In this document: positions 24,788 through 33,636 of the stretch, piece by piece | Position numbering within the stretch: the first letter of the stretch is position 1 | How the letters are laid out: every line of letters starts with the position of its first letter | Assembly (NCBI GenBank): GCA_022571515.1 | Contig: JACZXQ010000017.1 | Location: forward strand, 1 to 64,000 | Direction of reading: 5' to 3' | Origin: Gemmatimonadota bacterium | Lineage (GTDB): Bacteria > Gemmatimonadota > Gemmatimonadetes > Longimicrobiales > Gaopeijiaceae | DNA: 64,000 nt | Notes under the pieces: generated by a model | Seen by the model: the letters and a program-made list of their open reading frames with translations, nothing else | The model's database searches: none | Told to the model about the DNA's origin: nothing | Program-made: the position numbers and the translations under genes

Positions 24788-26368
24788 TCAGCGGAAGCTC
24801 CGCGCTCCGTCCCTGCACGTCGGCCAGGTCGCCTGCCTGCCCGACCGTGGGTTGATCCCGAGCACACGCCGGTCTCTCGGAAGCCGGTCAGGCTCCTCGG
24901 AAGCCAAGTACACGAGCATCGCGGTCAGAATCGCGTTGTTACGCAGATCGTCGATGACCACTTTGTCGAACGTGTCGCGGTTGGTGTGCCACGTGTAGGT
25001 GCCGTACTCCCAGCCGAGAGCGCGGAGGCTGAACGCGGGCGCGCCCGCGCAGATGAACGACGCGTAATCGCTTCCGCCGCCGCCGGGGCTACCCGGAATG
25101 TTGAGGTTGATCCGCTCGCTCATCTCTGTTGGAATCTGTGCGAGCCAGCCGGCGAAGTATGCTCCCGCCCCGGTCAGGCCCTGCATCGAGATGCTCACCA
25201 CCCGCCCGGTGCCGTTGTCCTGGTTCAAGAGCACCTGCAGGCCCTCGACTACCTCGGGATGGTCGGCGGCGAAAGACCGGGATCCATTGAGGCCCTGCTC
25301 CTCGCCGTTCCAGTGCCCCACGATGATGGTCCGCTTGGGTCGGGGATAGACCTCGGAGAGGATGCGCATGGCCTCGAGCATCGTGATCGTCCCGGTGCCG
25401 TTGTCCGTGGCGCCGGAACCGCCATCCCAGGAGTCGAAATGGGCCGAGAGCAGCACGTACTCGTCCGGCAACTCCGAGCCACGGATCAAACCGATCGTGT
25501 TCGCCACCGGGACCTCACCGGTAAACTCGGCCTCGGCGTGAACCCTGAGGACGGGGCCTTGCCCGCGCTCCGCGAGGCGATAGACCAGTCCGTAGTCCTC
25601 ACAGGAGACATCGATGGTGGGGATTCGGTTGGTAGAAGCGCCGAAGATTTTTTGCACGCCCCAGCCGTTCGACCAACGTGAGGTGATGACGCCGGCCGCA
25701 TCGGCGTCTTCGACCGCGGCCGCGATCGCTCGGGCCACGGCCCGCGGATTATCGGCTAAGCCGGATCTGGCCAGGTTGTCGGTCCACGCTTGCTCGGCGT
25801 TCTCACGCTCCTCCTGGAGGAGCGCGAACGATGTCCGGGTGGCGTACTCCTCCCAATTGTCGTTGGGGCGGCACGTGGGTTGCGGCGCGGAAAGCAGAAC
25901 GAACTTCCCCGCGACCGTCGTGAGCCAGACCTCGAAGTCCGCAGCGCTTCCGAACTCGGGCGGCACGATCGCCTCGCCCATCTTCATTCCGTCTGAACCG
26001 GGACTCCAGGCGAGCATCATGGCCTCGAGACTTCGCACACGTGGCTCCATCAGATCGACGTGTGTGATCCCCCGGCGCCAGCCTCGCCATGTACCATAGG
26101 TCTCATTGCGGGCGTCGATTCCCCATTCAGTGTATTTCCGGATCACCCAGTCGGCGGCTGCCTCCTGACCGGGGGTGCCTGTCAGCCGTGGGCCGATCGA
26201 GTCCATGAGTGTCTGGGCCAGGGACCACGTTTGCCCGCGCTTCGTCCCCTCTTCCCAAATAGCTCTCAAGACCGGATTGTCCGTCGGGAACTGCTGGGCC
26301 CCTATGGGAGCGGCCAAGAGCAGCGTCACGAGGATTGACCACACAACTGCACGCGCTCTAGTCGCCAT
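24788..26368 (-). CDS. Secreted M28-family zinc aminopeptidase/carboxypeptidase Q-like
   Basis: 526 aa from ATG 26368, which opens the signal peptide RARAVVWSILVTLLLAAPIG-AQQ; the frame extends further but only through low-quality sequence. The M28 two-zinc site is intact: SAHFDSWDGGSGATDNGTG (His, Asp), WNGEEQGLNGS (Glu pair), NQDNGTG (Asp) and YTWHTNRDTFD (His). A PA-type insert lies between residues about 150 and 290. It is predicted to remove residues from peptides in the periplasm or outside the cell, fitting amino-acid use through the glutamate dehydrogenase encoded next door. Confidence 0.9.
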   Translation of the reverse strand: MATRARAVVWSILVTLLLAAPIGAQQFPTDNPVLRAIWEEGTKRGQTWSLAQTLMDSIGPRLTGTPGQEAAADWVIRKYTEWGIDARNETYGTWRGWRRGITHVDLMEPRVRSLEAMMLAWSPGSDGMKMGEAIVPPEFGSAADFEVWLTTVAGKFVLLSAPQPTCRPNDNWEEYATRTSFALLQEERENAEQAWTDNLARSGLADNPRAVARAIAAAVEDADAAGVITSRWSNGWGVQKIFGASTNRIPTIDVSCEDYGLVYRLAERGQGPVLRVHAEAEFTGEVPVANTIGLIRGSELPDEYVLLSAHFDSWDGGSGATDNGTGTITMLEAMRILSEVYPRPKRTIIVGHWNGEEQGLNGSRSFAADHPEVVEGLQVLLNQDNGTGRVVSISMQGLTGAGAYFAGWLAQIPTEMSERINLNIPGSPGGGGSDYASFICAGAPAFSLRALGWEYGTYTWHTNRDTFDKVVIDDLRNNAILTAMLVYLASEEPDRLPRDRRVLGINPRSGRQATWPTCRDGARSFR

Positions 26369-26516
26369 CGTCACACGCCCCGGTAGGAAATCATGATGAG
26401 TCGTCCGGAAAGACGGCATCGAATGGGTCGTAAGATAAGAGCGTGATGGGTGGCCCGGATAGAGCGCCCTCGTTAGGCTCAAGACGGCTGTAGAAGAAAA
26501 CTGTTGAGTGGTTGGC

Positions 26517-27068
26517 ATGTCGAGTAGATCTTTCGACAGTGGAGAATTCAAGGGTTTGGAACGCCGGGAACCGCACCGAACACGTACGAGCCTTGCGGCG
26601 GCCGTAGGGGCCCGCCGAGGGATGACGCTGGTGGAAATCCTGGTTGCCATGACCCTGGCGCTGGTGATGCTCACCGCGGCGCTGGCCGTCTTCTCCGGGT
26701 ATCTGGGTCGCACGACCGCTCAACGGGCGGCTCAGGTCTTTGCCAGAGATCTCGCATTGGCCAGGAGTTCGGCGGTGCGGTCTCGGGAGTGGGTTGTCGT
26801 GAAATTCGACGAGGCAGCGTTGGTGTATACGGTAACCACGGCCGCCGGTGATGAGGTGGTGAGGCGAGCGTTCGGCGATTCTTCCGAGGTGAAATTGGAC
26901 TCGATCGACCTTCAGATTGTGGGAGACAGCGTCGGATTCGATGGCAAAGGAGTTGCAGACCTTTCGGGAGCCGGAGGCCCACTGGGTTTCGCTCGCTTTG
27001 CGGCCGGAGGCTTCGTTTACCAGGTGTCGTTCAACGGCATGGGTGCCTCACGGGTCGCACTTCAATGA
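26517..27068 (+). CDS. Minor prepilin, FimT/GspH-like
   Basis: 183 aa from ATG 26517; a GTG at 26508 is an alternative. After a long 33-residue basic leader comes RRG|MTLVEILVAM, the prepilin peptidase site with Glu at +5, then a hydrophobic helix. A GspH/FimT-type C-terminal domain follows (AARSSAVRSREWVVV-like LARSSAVRSREWVVVKF). It is the first of four consecutive prepilin genes and is predicted to prime or cap a type IV pilus or pseudopilus. The stop overlaps the next start (ATGATG). Confidence 0.82.
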   Translation: MSSRSFDSGEFKGLERREPHRTRTSLAAAVGARRGMTLVEILVAMTLALVMLTAALAVFSGYLGRTTAQRAAQVFARDLALARSSAVRSREWVVVKFDEAALVYTVTTAAGDEVVRRAFGDSSEVKLDSIDLQIVGDSVGFDGKGVADLSGAGGPLGFARFAAGGFVYQVSFNGMGASRVALQ

Positions 27069-27442
27069 TGCGGCGGTCAACCCGGAAGGGTGGCTTCACG
27101 CTCATCGAGGTGATGGCAGCGCTGGTGGTGTTTTCACTCGGTGTGCTTTCCGTGGTCCAGATTACCGGCGTCCTTTCCACACTTCTGGAAAGGGCCGGTC
27201 TACGGTCTGAGATCGTCGTTGTTGGCCAGGCAAGGCTGGACAGCCTGGAATTGATCCCCTACACATCACTTACGTTGGGATCAACGGTCGATACGCTACG
27301 GTTGAGAGGAAAGGATTTCGTATGCACGACAACCATTACGCAGCCGAGCGTGTTGCTGCGCCAAATCGATTTTTCGGTTGTCCCCGGGACGCCACCGGGC
27401 CCGTCATTCCTGGGGAGCACATACGTTCAGCTCGCCTGGTAA
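27065..27442 (+). CDS. Minor prepilin, PilV/GspI-like
   Basis: 125 aa. The prepilin leader RRSTRKGG is cut before FTLIEVMAALVVFSLGVLSV, with Glu5 present and the V-M-x-A-L pattern typical of PilV/GspI. The C-terminal part is short (about 90 residues) and ends in a beta-rich stretch. It overlaps the FimT-like gene by 4 bases and the following prepilin gene by 7. It needs a prepilin peptidase (PilD) and assembly ATPase, neither of which is in this window. Confidence 0.82.
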   Translation: MMRRSTRKGGFTLIEVMAALVVFSLGVLSVVQITGVLSTLLERAGLRSEIVVVGQARLDSLELIPYTSLTLGSTVDTLRLRGKDFVCTTTITQPSVLLRQIDFSVVPGTPPGPSFLGSTYVQLAW

Positions 27443-28260
27443 CCAACCGCGGCGGGTTCACGCTCGTCGAGGCGATCATCGCCTTGACGATCTCCTCCAT
27501 ACTCGTCGCACTCGTCACCTCCGTGTTTCTCGGCCAGAACTCCTTTTACGCTTCGGTGGCCGAGCGGAGCGAGGTACAGGACAACCTCCGGAGCGTCACT
27601 CAGCTCTTAGCCTCCGAGGCGAGGGCGGTGGCGCCGGGTGGCGTCCTCGTTGCAGACTCGACCCGCTTCGCCTTCCGAGTGCCGATGCGGGTTGCTGGCG
27701 TTTGCGATAAGGGTGGCAAAGGGGACGCTCGGCTACGTATCCCCGCCCTGGCCCAAATGGATACGGGGGACGTGTCGGGTTATGCCATCCACGACGGTGG
27801 GGGCGACTGGGACTTCCGTGCGATGAGTTGGACCTCACTTGTCAAGAGCAGAGGGGGTAAGAACGCGGATAGGTGCGCGGAAAACGGGGCGGACACGGCG
27901 GATATCGTCATGGAGTTCGTGCAACTCCAAATTTCGGATAATCTGACGGAGGGCGATGTCGTGATGATCTTTCGGGAGGTTGAGTACTCCCTGGCGACCT
28001 CGATTTTGGATCCCACACATCTGGGACTGTTTCGTGGGCCGTACGGCGGCTCGTTGATTGAGTTCGCCACCGGATTGACGGATGTTACGCACTTTCAGTA
28101 TCGGTTGGGGACACCCGCGTACCAGACCAGCGTGGCACCTGCCAACCTGCAGTTCATTGACGGAGTCCGTCTCGTCGCCGTCTCGGAGTCGAGCCGAACG
28201 GCCACCGGCGGTTATTCGTATGGGTGGACGGTCGACATTCCACTGAAGAACTCCAGATGA
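27436..28260 (+). CDS. Minor prepilin, PilW/GspJ-like
   Basis: Residues RGG|FTLVEAIIALTISSIL form a prepilin cleavage site and helix, with a PilW/GspJ-like domain behind. The start is unclear: the only upstream ATG (27322) is 120 bases inside the previous gene and gives a 45-residue leader. A CTG at 27436 would give the textbook leader MVTNRGG and overlap the previous stop, so I list that (274 aa). Part of the same operon; predicted minor pilin tip component. Confidence 0.75.
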   Translation: MVTNRGGFTLVEAIIALTISSILVALVTSVFLGQNSFYASVAERSEVQDNLRSVTQLLASEARAVAPGGVLVADSTRFAFRVPMRVAGVCDKGGKGDARLRIPALAQMDTGDVSGYAIHDGGGDWDFRAMSWTSLVKSRGGKNADRCAENGADTADIVMEFVQLQISDNLTEGDVVMIFREVEYSLATSILDPTHLGLFRGPYGGSLIEFATGLTDVTHFQYRLGTPAYQTSVAPANLQFIDGVRLVAVSESSRTATGGYSYGWTVDIPLKNSR

Positions 28261-28266
28261 CGTGGT

Positions 28267-29349
28267 ATGGATCCGTTGACCGACTCCAAGATGGGGCCAC
28301 CGGGCGACCGGCAGGAGAGTGAGCCGCGGGCGGGATTCGCGTTGGTTCTCGTGGTCCTGTTGTTGTTCGCGATCGCCGTAGCCGGAGCCACTGGATACCA
28401 AATCGTGCATAGCGAGTGGAGGATGGCTGTGCAGAGCACAGAAGGCCAGACCGCACTTGGTCTCGCCCGCGCAGGCCTTCAGCGCTTCATGGCGGAGCAG
28501 GTCGGAGTCTTCGCGGATACCGTCACGTATAGCATGAATGGCGGCGACGCCATCGTGATAGCTCGCAAGATCTCTGATATCGATGACTTCAGCAGCATGT
28601 ATATAGTGAGCTCCGAAGGTGTGTACTCGGATCCGGTCTCGGCGCAGCTGCCGGCCCGGCGGACCGTCTATCAGTACGCGGTCCACAAGGAAACGTCGGT
28701 GGATTGGGTCGCCGCAGTCACGCAGTCCAGCGGCACGTTTACCATCGAGTCTGGTGCGCGCGTTGCCGGCGGTGACATTTCCACCACCCTCGACTGCCCC
28801 GACGGAGCCGGACCGGCGATCGTCGGCGTGGCCCGTGGAAGTAACACGGTCACGTTCGACCCGGCCGACGTGAGCGGGAGCACCGACTCCATTTCATACG
28901 GTTCGCACGCGTCCGTTCTCGGCGCGTTGGACCTCAGTTGGAGCACCCTCACCGATCCCGCCTTTCCCGTCGACTTCCAGGATGTATGGGCGAGCGGAGT
29001 GGCCGTCGATTCGTTCCCGGTGGTTAGGTTCACCGGCGACAAGATCGGCTACGGTTGGACGAGCGGCAGGGGGTTGTTGATCGTAACGGGCACGTTCGAG
29101 CCGCAATTTGGCTTCACGTGGGACGGGGTGATCTTGACTGCTCACTTTTCTTCCATGGTTGGAGGGGAGGTTGATGAGCGTGCGTTCACGATCCGGGGTG
29201 CTTTGATCAGCGGGCTCGACGGGCTGGGTGCCGGCACGTTCATGAACTCGGACGGAGTCGTCGACTACCACCGGTGTAATGTGATCGGAGCGACCGGCGC
29301 CCATGGGCATTTCCGGCCCATGGGGAATTCCTGGTGGGAGTCCATGTGA
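28267..29349 (+). CDS. PilX/GspK-like minor pilin component
   Basis: 360 aa. N-terminus SEPRAGFALVLVVLLLFAIA lacks the Glu at +5, as do GspK and PilX-type tip subunits. A large, Gly/Thr/Ser-rich beta domain follows (residues 100-360), with a single GDISTTLDC segment and HRCNVIG near the end, so one disulfide is possible. No PilY1 adhesin gene follows, although one often does in fimT-pilV-pilW-pilX clusters. It starts 6 bp after the PilW-like gene. Confidence 0.72.
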   Translation: MDPLTDSKMGPPGDRQESEPRAGFALVLVVLLLFAIAVAGATGYQIVHSEWRMAVQSTEGQTALGLARAGLQRFMAEQVGVFADTVTYSMNGGDAIVIARKISDIDDFSSMYIVSSEGVYSDPVSAQLPARRTVYQYAVHKETSVDWVAAVTQSSGTFTIESGARVAGGDISTTLDCPDGAGPAIVGVARGSNTVTFDPADVSGSTDSISYGSHASVLGALDLSWSTLTDPAFPVDFQDVWASGVAVDSFPVVRFTGDKIGYGWTSGRGLLIVTGTFEPQFGFTWDGVILTAHFSSMVGGEVDERAFTIRGALISGLDGLGAGTFMNSDGVVDYHRCNVIGATGAHGHFRPMGNSWWESM

Positions 29350-29409
29350 GTGGATCTGCCGGCCGACCAAAATCCTTGCCAACGCGTGTGGTCAGGTCGA
29401 AGTTGATGC

Positions 29410-29832
29410 ATGACTGAAGTCACTTCGCTGATGGGCCTGGTCGAGCGCATCATAGAGCGTATCGACGACGGAACGCTGGCCGCCGGATTCGAAGAGAAGA
29501 TCCAGCGCGGCTCCGCTTCCGGATCGATGTGCGTGGTTCGCGACAGGGACAACCCGGACGGGCTCGTCTTGGTGGTGCGTCTCGCGCTCATGCGCGTGCC
29601 GGAGGATGATCCGGGGCCCCTGTTTCACCGACTACTCGACTTGAACCATGAACTCAAAGGCCGCGCGGCTTTTTCTGTTCATGACGACGGCAACGTGTAC
29701 CTGACGTCGGGCCGCCCCGTCGAGGACCTGGATCCGGGGGAGATCATCGACCTCCTGCTATGGACGTCCGAGCAGGCGGATCACTTCGATGATCTCCTGC
29801 TCGCTGAGTTCGGGCATGAACACAGCCTCTAG
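29410..29832 (+). CDS. YbjN-like / type III secretion chaperone-like protein
   Basis: 140 aa, acidic, no signal peptide or membrane segment. The pattern MCVVRDRDNPDGLVLVVRL, LHRLLDLNHELKG, AAFSVHDDGNVYL and LDPGEIIDLL matches the YbjN/T3S-chaperone-like fold (beta-sheet with N- and C-terminal helices). Proteins of this group are small regulators or chaperones without a catalytic site. It lies between the prepilin genes (60 bp) and the DUF4956 gene (18 bp), which suggests a helper role in this operon; the partner is not known. Confidence 0.65.
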   Translation: MTEVTSLMGLVERIIERIDDGTLAAGFEEKIQRGSASGSMCVVRDRDNPDGLVLVVRLALMRVPEDDPGPLFHRLLDLNHELKGRAAFSVHDDGNVYLTSGRPVEDLDPGEIIDLLLWTSEQADHFDDLLLAEFGHEHSL

Positions 29833-29850
29833 AATGTGGTTGCGCACCGC

Positions 29851-30930
29851 ATGAGCGATCCTAACCGCCAAGTCGCCACTGACAAGTCGGCCAGCTCCCT
29901 GCGCAAGATCCTTTTCTATTACGTGGTGCTCGCCGCCGGGTTGGCTTTGCTCGCGTGGAAGGTGCCGGTCGTACGCGAGGTCCTGATCCTTTCGGACCCC
30001 GCCCAAGGGATCCAAGGAGAGGTCCAGCAAACGTTCGGGGGTGTGCCGCTCGATTTCATGCCGGGTCACGTCACCGGGTGGGTGGGTATTCTGGTGGCGG
30101 CTCTCTCGATGATCGGAGCGCTCGTGATCATGCTCCCGGTTGCGTGGACCTACATCGTGGTAAAGCGGCGGACGGGTTACCACCAGTCGGTCGTGCATAC
30201 CTTGCTCATTCTACCGGTCGCGGTCACCGGTACGGTGGTGGTCGTGCAGACCAGCCTTGCTCTGGCGTTTTCCCTGGCAGGCATCGTGGCCGCGGTCCGG
30301 TTTCGCACCACCCTGGATGACACCAAGGACGCGGTCTTCGTCTTTGTCGCGATCGGTGTCGGGTTGGCCTCGGGTGTGCAGGCGCTCGGAGTCGCGGCGG
30401 CGCTTGCGATCATCTTCTGCATCACCAACGTCCTGCTGTGGAAGTTCAACTTCGGCAACATCTATGTCGATCAGCAGGACCGCACGAGGGCGTTGGATCT
30501 CGGCGACGTACTCGCCGGGCCACGGTCGGCCGAGAGCGCGGTCGCGATCGGTGACAAGCAACTTCTGAGCGCGATGACGGAGCAGGATCTGAGGGAAGTC
30601 GCGGACCGGGTGTCACGCATGGAGCGATACCTGGAGGCCGAGACCGAAGTGACCAGAGACCGGAAGCTCTACGCGGTCCTCATGCTTCATACGGAAGAAG
30701 CCGGGCCGTGCCAGGAGGCTGCGGAACCGGTCCTCGAGCGGTTGACCGTGCGCTGGCGCCTCGCGGAGATCCTCCCGGGAGCCGAGGGTATCTCGATACT
30801 CGAGTACCTCGTACGACTCCGCGACGGAGTCTCGCCGGGGGCGCTTCTGGACAGCATCCGGAAGGCCGGTGGCGATCACGTGCGCGCCGCGGAGTTGCGG
30901 TCCTTGAAGGGACTCAAGAAAAGGACTTAA
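29851..30930 (+). CDS. DUF4956 inner-membrane protein
   Basis: 359 aa from ATG 29851. Transmembrane helices at about residues 20-40, 70-95, 108-135 and 155-185 include the conserved DUF4956 stretch GIVAAVRFRTTLDDTKD and FVAIGVGLASGVQAL. The C-terminal 150 residues are soluble and ACT-like. DUF4956 proteins are often encoded with VTC-type polyphosphate polymerases and CotH-like proteins; here a CotH-like gene follows but no VTC gene is present. Function unknown. Confidence 0.82.
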   Translation: MSDPNRQVATDKSASSLRKILFYYVVLAAGLALLAWKVPVVREVLILSDPAQGIQGEVQQTFGGVPLDFMPGHVTGWVGILVAALSMIGALVIMLPVAWTYIVVKRRTGYHQSVVHTLLILPVAVTGTVVVVQTSLALAFSLAGIVAAVRFRTTLDDTKDAVFVFVAIGVGLASGVQALGVAAALAIIFCITNVLLWKFNFGNIYVDQQDRTRALDLGDVLAGPRSAESAVAIGDKQLLSAMTEQDLREVADRVSRMERYLEAETEVTRDRKLYAVLMLHTEEAGPCQEAAEPVLERLTVRWRLAEILPGAEGISILEYLVRLRDGVSPGALLDSIRKAGGDHVRAAELRSLKGLKKRT

Positions 30931-30954
30931 GGCTAAGCTGGGAGGGTGAACGCA

Positions 30955-31974
30955 ATGGTTGCTCGGCTCGCGACTTTCGCTGTGGTCATTCCCGCGCTTC
31001 TCTCCGCACAGGAGGAGGTCCCACCGCTTTTCGCTTCAAATGAGACGCTCCACTTCACGTTGGTTGCGGACTTCAACGACATCCACAAGGACCGTAAACA
31101 GGAAAGCGACTACGAGCCGGCCGAACTTTTCTTCGGCCCGGCCGCCGCCGACGTGGACGGACTGGAACTCAAGATCAAAACCCGCGGACGGTATCGTCTC
31201 AAGAGGAGCACGTGCAAGTATCCCCCACTCCGGCTCAACTTTCCGAAGAAGAGCGTGGAGGGCACTGTCTTCGAGGGTCAGGACAAGCTCAAGCTCGTCA
31301 CACACTGCCAGGACCGCGACTCGTATGAAGTGAATCTTGTCGAGGAGTACCTGGTCTACCGGATCTACAATCTGCTCAGCGATATCAGCTTCCGCGTCCG
31401 CCTTGCGCGAATCACGTATGTGGATGCTCGTGGGAAGGATGATCCGGTCGTTCGATACGGATTCCTGATCGAGGACGAAGACGCGATGGCCGCCCGGCTG
31501 GGAGGCCTGCTGGCAGAGGCTCCCGCGGTGAGCCCTTATGACTACGATAGCGAGGGCGCCGCACTGGTAACCGTCTTCCAATACATGGTGGGCAATACGG
31601 ACTTCTCGCTCGTCCATTTCCACAACATCAAGCTTTTCCGAGGCGCGGGTTTCACGCACTTTCCAATCCCCTATGACTTCGATTGGAGCGGCCTCGTCGA
31701 CGCGCGGTACGCGAAGCCCGACCCTTTGTTCAACACCCGCAGCGTCCGCCAACGGGTCTTCCGCGGATTTTGCCGCCCCGATGTGGATTTTTCTGCGATC
31801 TTTGCCGACATCGCCGAGCGTCGGGCCGCTATCGACGAACTGATTGCCAACCAGGAAGGATTGGACCGGCGGAGCCGCGACCGGCTCACGGAATATCTGG
31901 ATGAGTTCTTCGAGACCATCGGGAAGCCCAGGGAGGCGGATCGGCACATCATAGGCGCCTGCCGAAGCATCTGA
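30955..31974 (+). CDS. Secreted CotH-like protein (possible atypical kinase fold)
   Basis: 339 aa. ATG 30955 has GGGAGG nine bases upstream and starts a signal peptide (VARLATFAVVIPALLSAQEE). The central part, GRYRLKRSTCKYPPLRLNF, EGQDKLKLVTHCQD, EYLVYRIYNLLSDISFRVRL and YDFDWSGLVDARYA, follows the layout of CotH/H-type spore-coat kinase homologs, including an Asp in YDFDWSG that could be metal-binding. The relation is by pattern, not certain. It ends the presumed operon 26517-31974. Periplasmic location is predicted. Confidence 0.6.
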   Translation: MVARLATFAVVIPALLSAQEEVPPLFASNETLHFTLVADFNDIHKDRKQESDYEPAELFFGPAAADVDGLELKIKTRGRYRLKRSTCKYPPLRLNFPKKSVEGTVFEGQDKLKLVTHCQDRDSYEVNLVEEYLVYRIYNLLSDISFRVRLARITYVDARGKDDPVVRYGFLIEDEDAMAARLGGLLAEAPAVSPYDYDSEGAALVTVFQYMVGNTDFSLVHFHNIKLFRGAGFTHFPIPYDFDWSGLVDARYAKPDPLFNTRSVRQRVFRGFCRPDVDFSAIFADIAERRAAIDELIANQEGLDRRSRDRLTEYLDEFFETIGKPREADRHIIGACRSI

Positions 31975-32006
31975 ACTCTCCTCACTTCTGATATGACCGG
32001 GTCGGC

Positions 32007-32486
32007 ATGAGCGACGAGCGGCACATAGTATTTCTACGTCAGGCAATCAGGATTGCCACCGAGAATGTGGAGTCCAGAGAAGGTGGCCCATTCGGGGCGG
32101 TCGTCGTGAGGGAGGGTCAGGTCGTAGCCACGGGCGTGAACCGCGTGACGGCCATGAATGATCCGACGGCGCATGCCGAGATGATGGCCGTCCGTGAGGC
32201 TTGCCGGATCCTCGGCGACTTTCAATTGACCGGCTGTGAGATCTATTGCAGTAGCGAGCCGTGTCCGATGTGCATGGGCGCGATCTACTGGGCGCGGGCG
32301 GAACGGATCTACTATGCGGCGACGCGGGTCGACGCGGCCGCCGTCGGGTTCGACGATCAGTTCATCTATGACGAACTGGCCATGGACATCGCCGGGCGGA
32401 GCATACCGGCTCAGAGGTTGCTCGCCGAAGAGGCCCTGACTCCGTTCGAGCACTGGACCGCCCAGCAGGGCCGCGTGGATTACTAG
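32007..32486 (+). CDS. guaD: Guanine deaminase, CDA-fold type
   Basis: 159 aa. HAEMMAVREACR provides the zinc His and catalytic Glu, and SSEPCPMCMGAIYWAR the two zinc cysteines. GGPFGAVVV and GFDDQFIYDEL match B. subtilis GuaD along the whole length. The reaction is guanine + water to xanthine + ammonia. Other members of this fold (tRNA adenosine deaminase TadA) lack the C-terminal FDDxFIY segment seen here. Purine salvage or use as a nitrogen source is likely. The next gene, a cysteine hydrolase, starts 21 bp later. Confidence 0.88.
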   Translation: MSDERHIVFLRQAIRIATENVESREGGPFGAVVVREGQVVATGVNRVTAMNDPTAHAEMMAVREACRILGDFQLTGCEIYCSSEPCPMCMGAIYWARAERIYYAATRVDAAAVGFDDQFIYDELAMDIAGRSIPAQRLLAEEALTPFEHWTAQQGRVDY

Positions 32487-32507
32487 TTTCCGACCCGGTG
32501 CGCTGCG

Positions 32508-33551
32508 ATGAATTCGCTTCCCATTCCTCCACATTTCGATCCAGCCAGCGTCGGCCGGGTTTGGCCCGTGGACTATGCGACACGAGAGGCCCAGGCTCGA
32601 GCGTGGGCAGGCACGCACCACATAGGTCCAGCGTCGGCCGATAATCTGCGTATCTGTCTCATGCTCGTAGATTGCCAGAACACGTTCTGCACGCCGGGCC
32701 ATGAGCTCTTCGTCGCCGGACGATCAGGCACCGGCGCGGTGGAGGACAACGTGCGCCTATGCGAGTTCGTGTACCGGAACCTGCATCGCATCACTTCGAT
32801 CGTGGCTACGTTGGATACCCACACCGCCGTGCAGATCTTCCACCCGGTGTTCTGGATCGACCATGCGGGCGAGCACCCTACGGGCGCTGCCACCGTCATC
32901 ACTGCTAGCGACATCGAGGATGGTGTGTGGAGTGTAAATCCGGCAGTGGCCGATGTGGTGGCCGGTGGCGACGCCGAGTTCCTGCGGCAGCATGCGCTGC
33001 ATTATACCCGGACGCTGGAAGAGGGTCGGTACCCACTCATGATCTGGCCCTATCACGCGATGCTCGGGAGTGTCGGGCACGCTCTCGTCTCGGCGGTGGA
33101 GGAGGCGCTCTTCTTCCATGGCGTGGCGCGTGAGACATCTCCCCGTTTCGAGACCAAAGGGGACAACCCGCTCACCGAGCACTACTCGGTGCTGCGACCT
33201 GAAGTGATCACCGGACCGCACGGCGCACCGATCGGTGCCGTGAACGAAGCCCTCGTCGACAGGCTGGCCGACTTCGATGCGGTGATCGTGGCGGGTCAGG
33301 CCAAGAGTCACTGTGTGGCCTGGACCGCGGCCGACCTACTGCGGATGTTCCGCGCGCGCGACGCGGCGCTGCCTGAGCGGGTCTACCTGTTGGAGGATTG
33401 TACCTCACCGGTGGTCGTGCCGGGAGTGGTCGACTTTACCGAGCAGGCCGACGAGACGTTCCGAGAACTGGCCGCCGCAGGAATACGGGTAGTTCGCTCG
33501 GTGGATCCAATGGGAGCTTGGGCGGGAGTTCTTGGAGCCGGTCAGGCCTGA
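32508..33551 (+). CDS. Isochorismatase/nicotinamidase-family cysteine hydrolase
   Basis: 347 aa, longer than the usual 180-220. MLVDCQNTFCTPGHEL supplies the catalytic Asp and metal region. IVAGQAKSHCVAWTAADLL supplies the nucleophilic Cys with the preceding cis-peptide region. YPLMIWPYHAM holds the place normally occupied by the substrate pocket. No separate Lys motif could be fixed by eye. The family includes nicotinamidase, ureidoglycolate-type amidases and peptidases; linkage to guanine deaminase suggests purine-derived amide breakdown, which is inference. Confidence 0.8.
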   Translation: MNSLPIPPHFDPASVGRVWPVDYATREAQARAWAGTHHIGPASADNLRICLMLVDCQNTFCTPGHELFVAGRSGTGAVEDNVRLCEFVYRNLHRITSIVATLDTHTAVQIFHPVFWIDHAGEHPTGAATVITASDIEDGVWSVNPAVADVVAGGDAEFLRQHALHYTRTLEEGRYPLMIWPYHAMLGSVGHALVSAVEEALFFHGVARETSPRFETKGDNPLTEHYSVLRPEVITGPHGAPIGAVNEALVDRLADFDAVIVAGQAKSHCVAWTAADLLRMFRARDAALPERVYLLEDCTSPVVVPGVVDFTEQADETFRELAAAGIRVVRSVDPMGAWAGVLGAGQA

Positions 33552-33636
33552 AACCGCCTAAAGCTCGTCGCTGGCTTGGAGCGCCACACCCAACGTATGC
33601 CTGGACGTTGGCGGGAGTGGGTTGTACCATCGATCC

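Noticed and set aside
24181-24867. Longer start for the small outer-membrane protein at 24867
   Set aside because: The extension is antisense-like Arg/Gly-rich sequence overlapping the M28 gene; the signal peptide starts at 24765.
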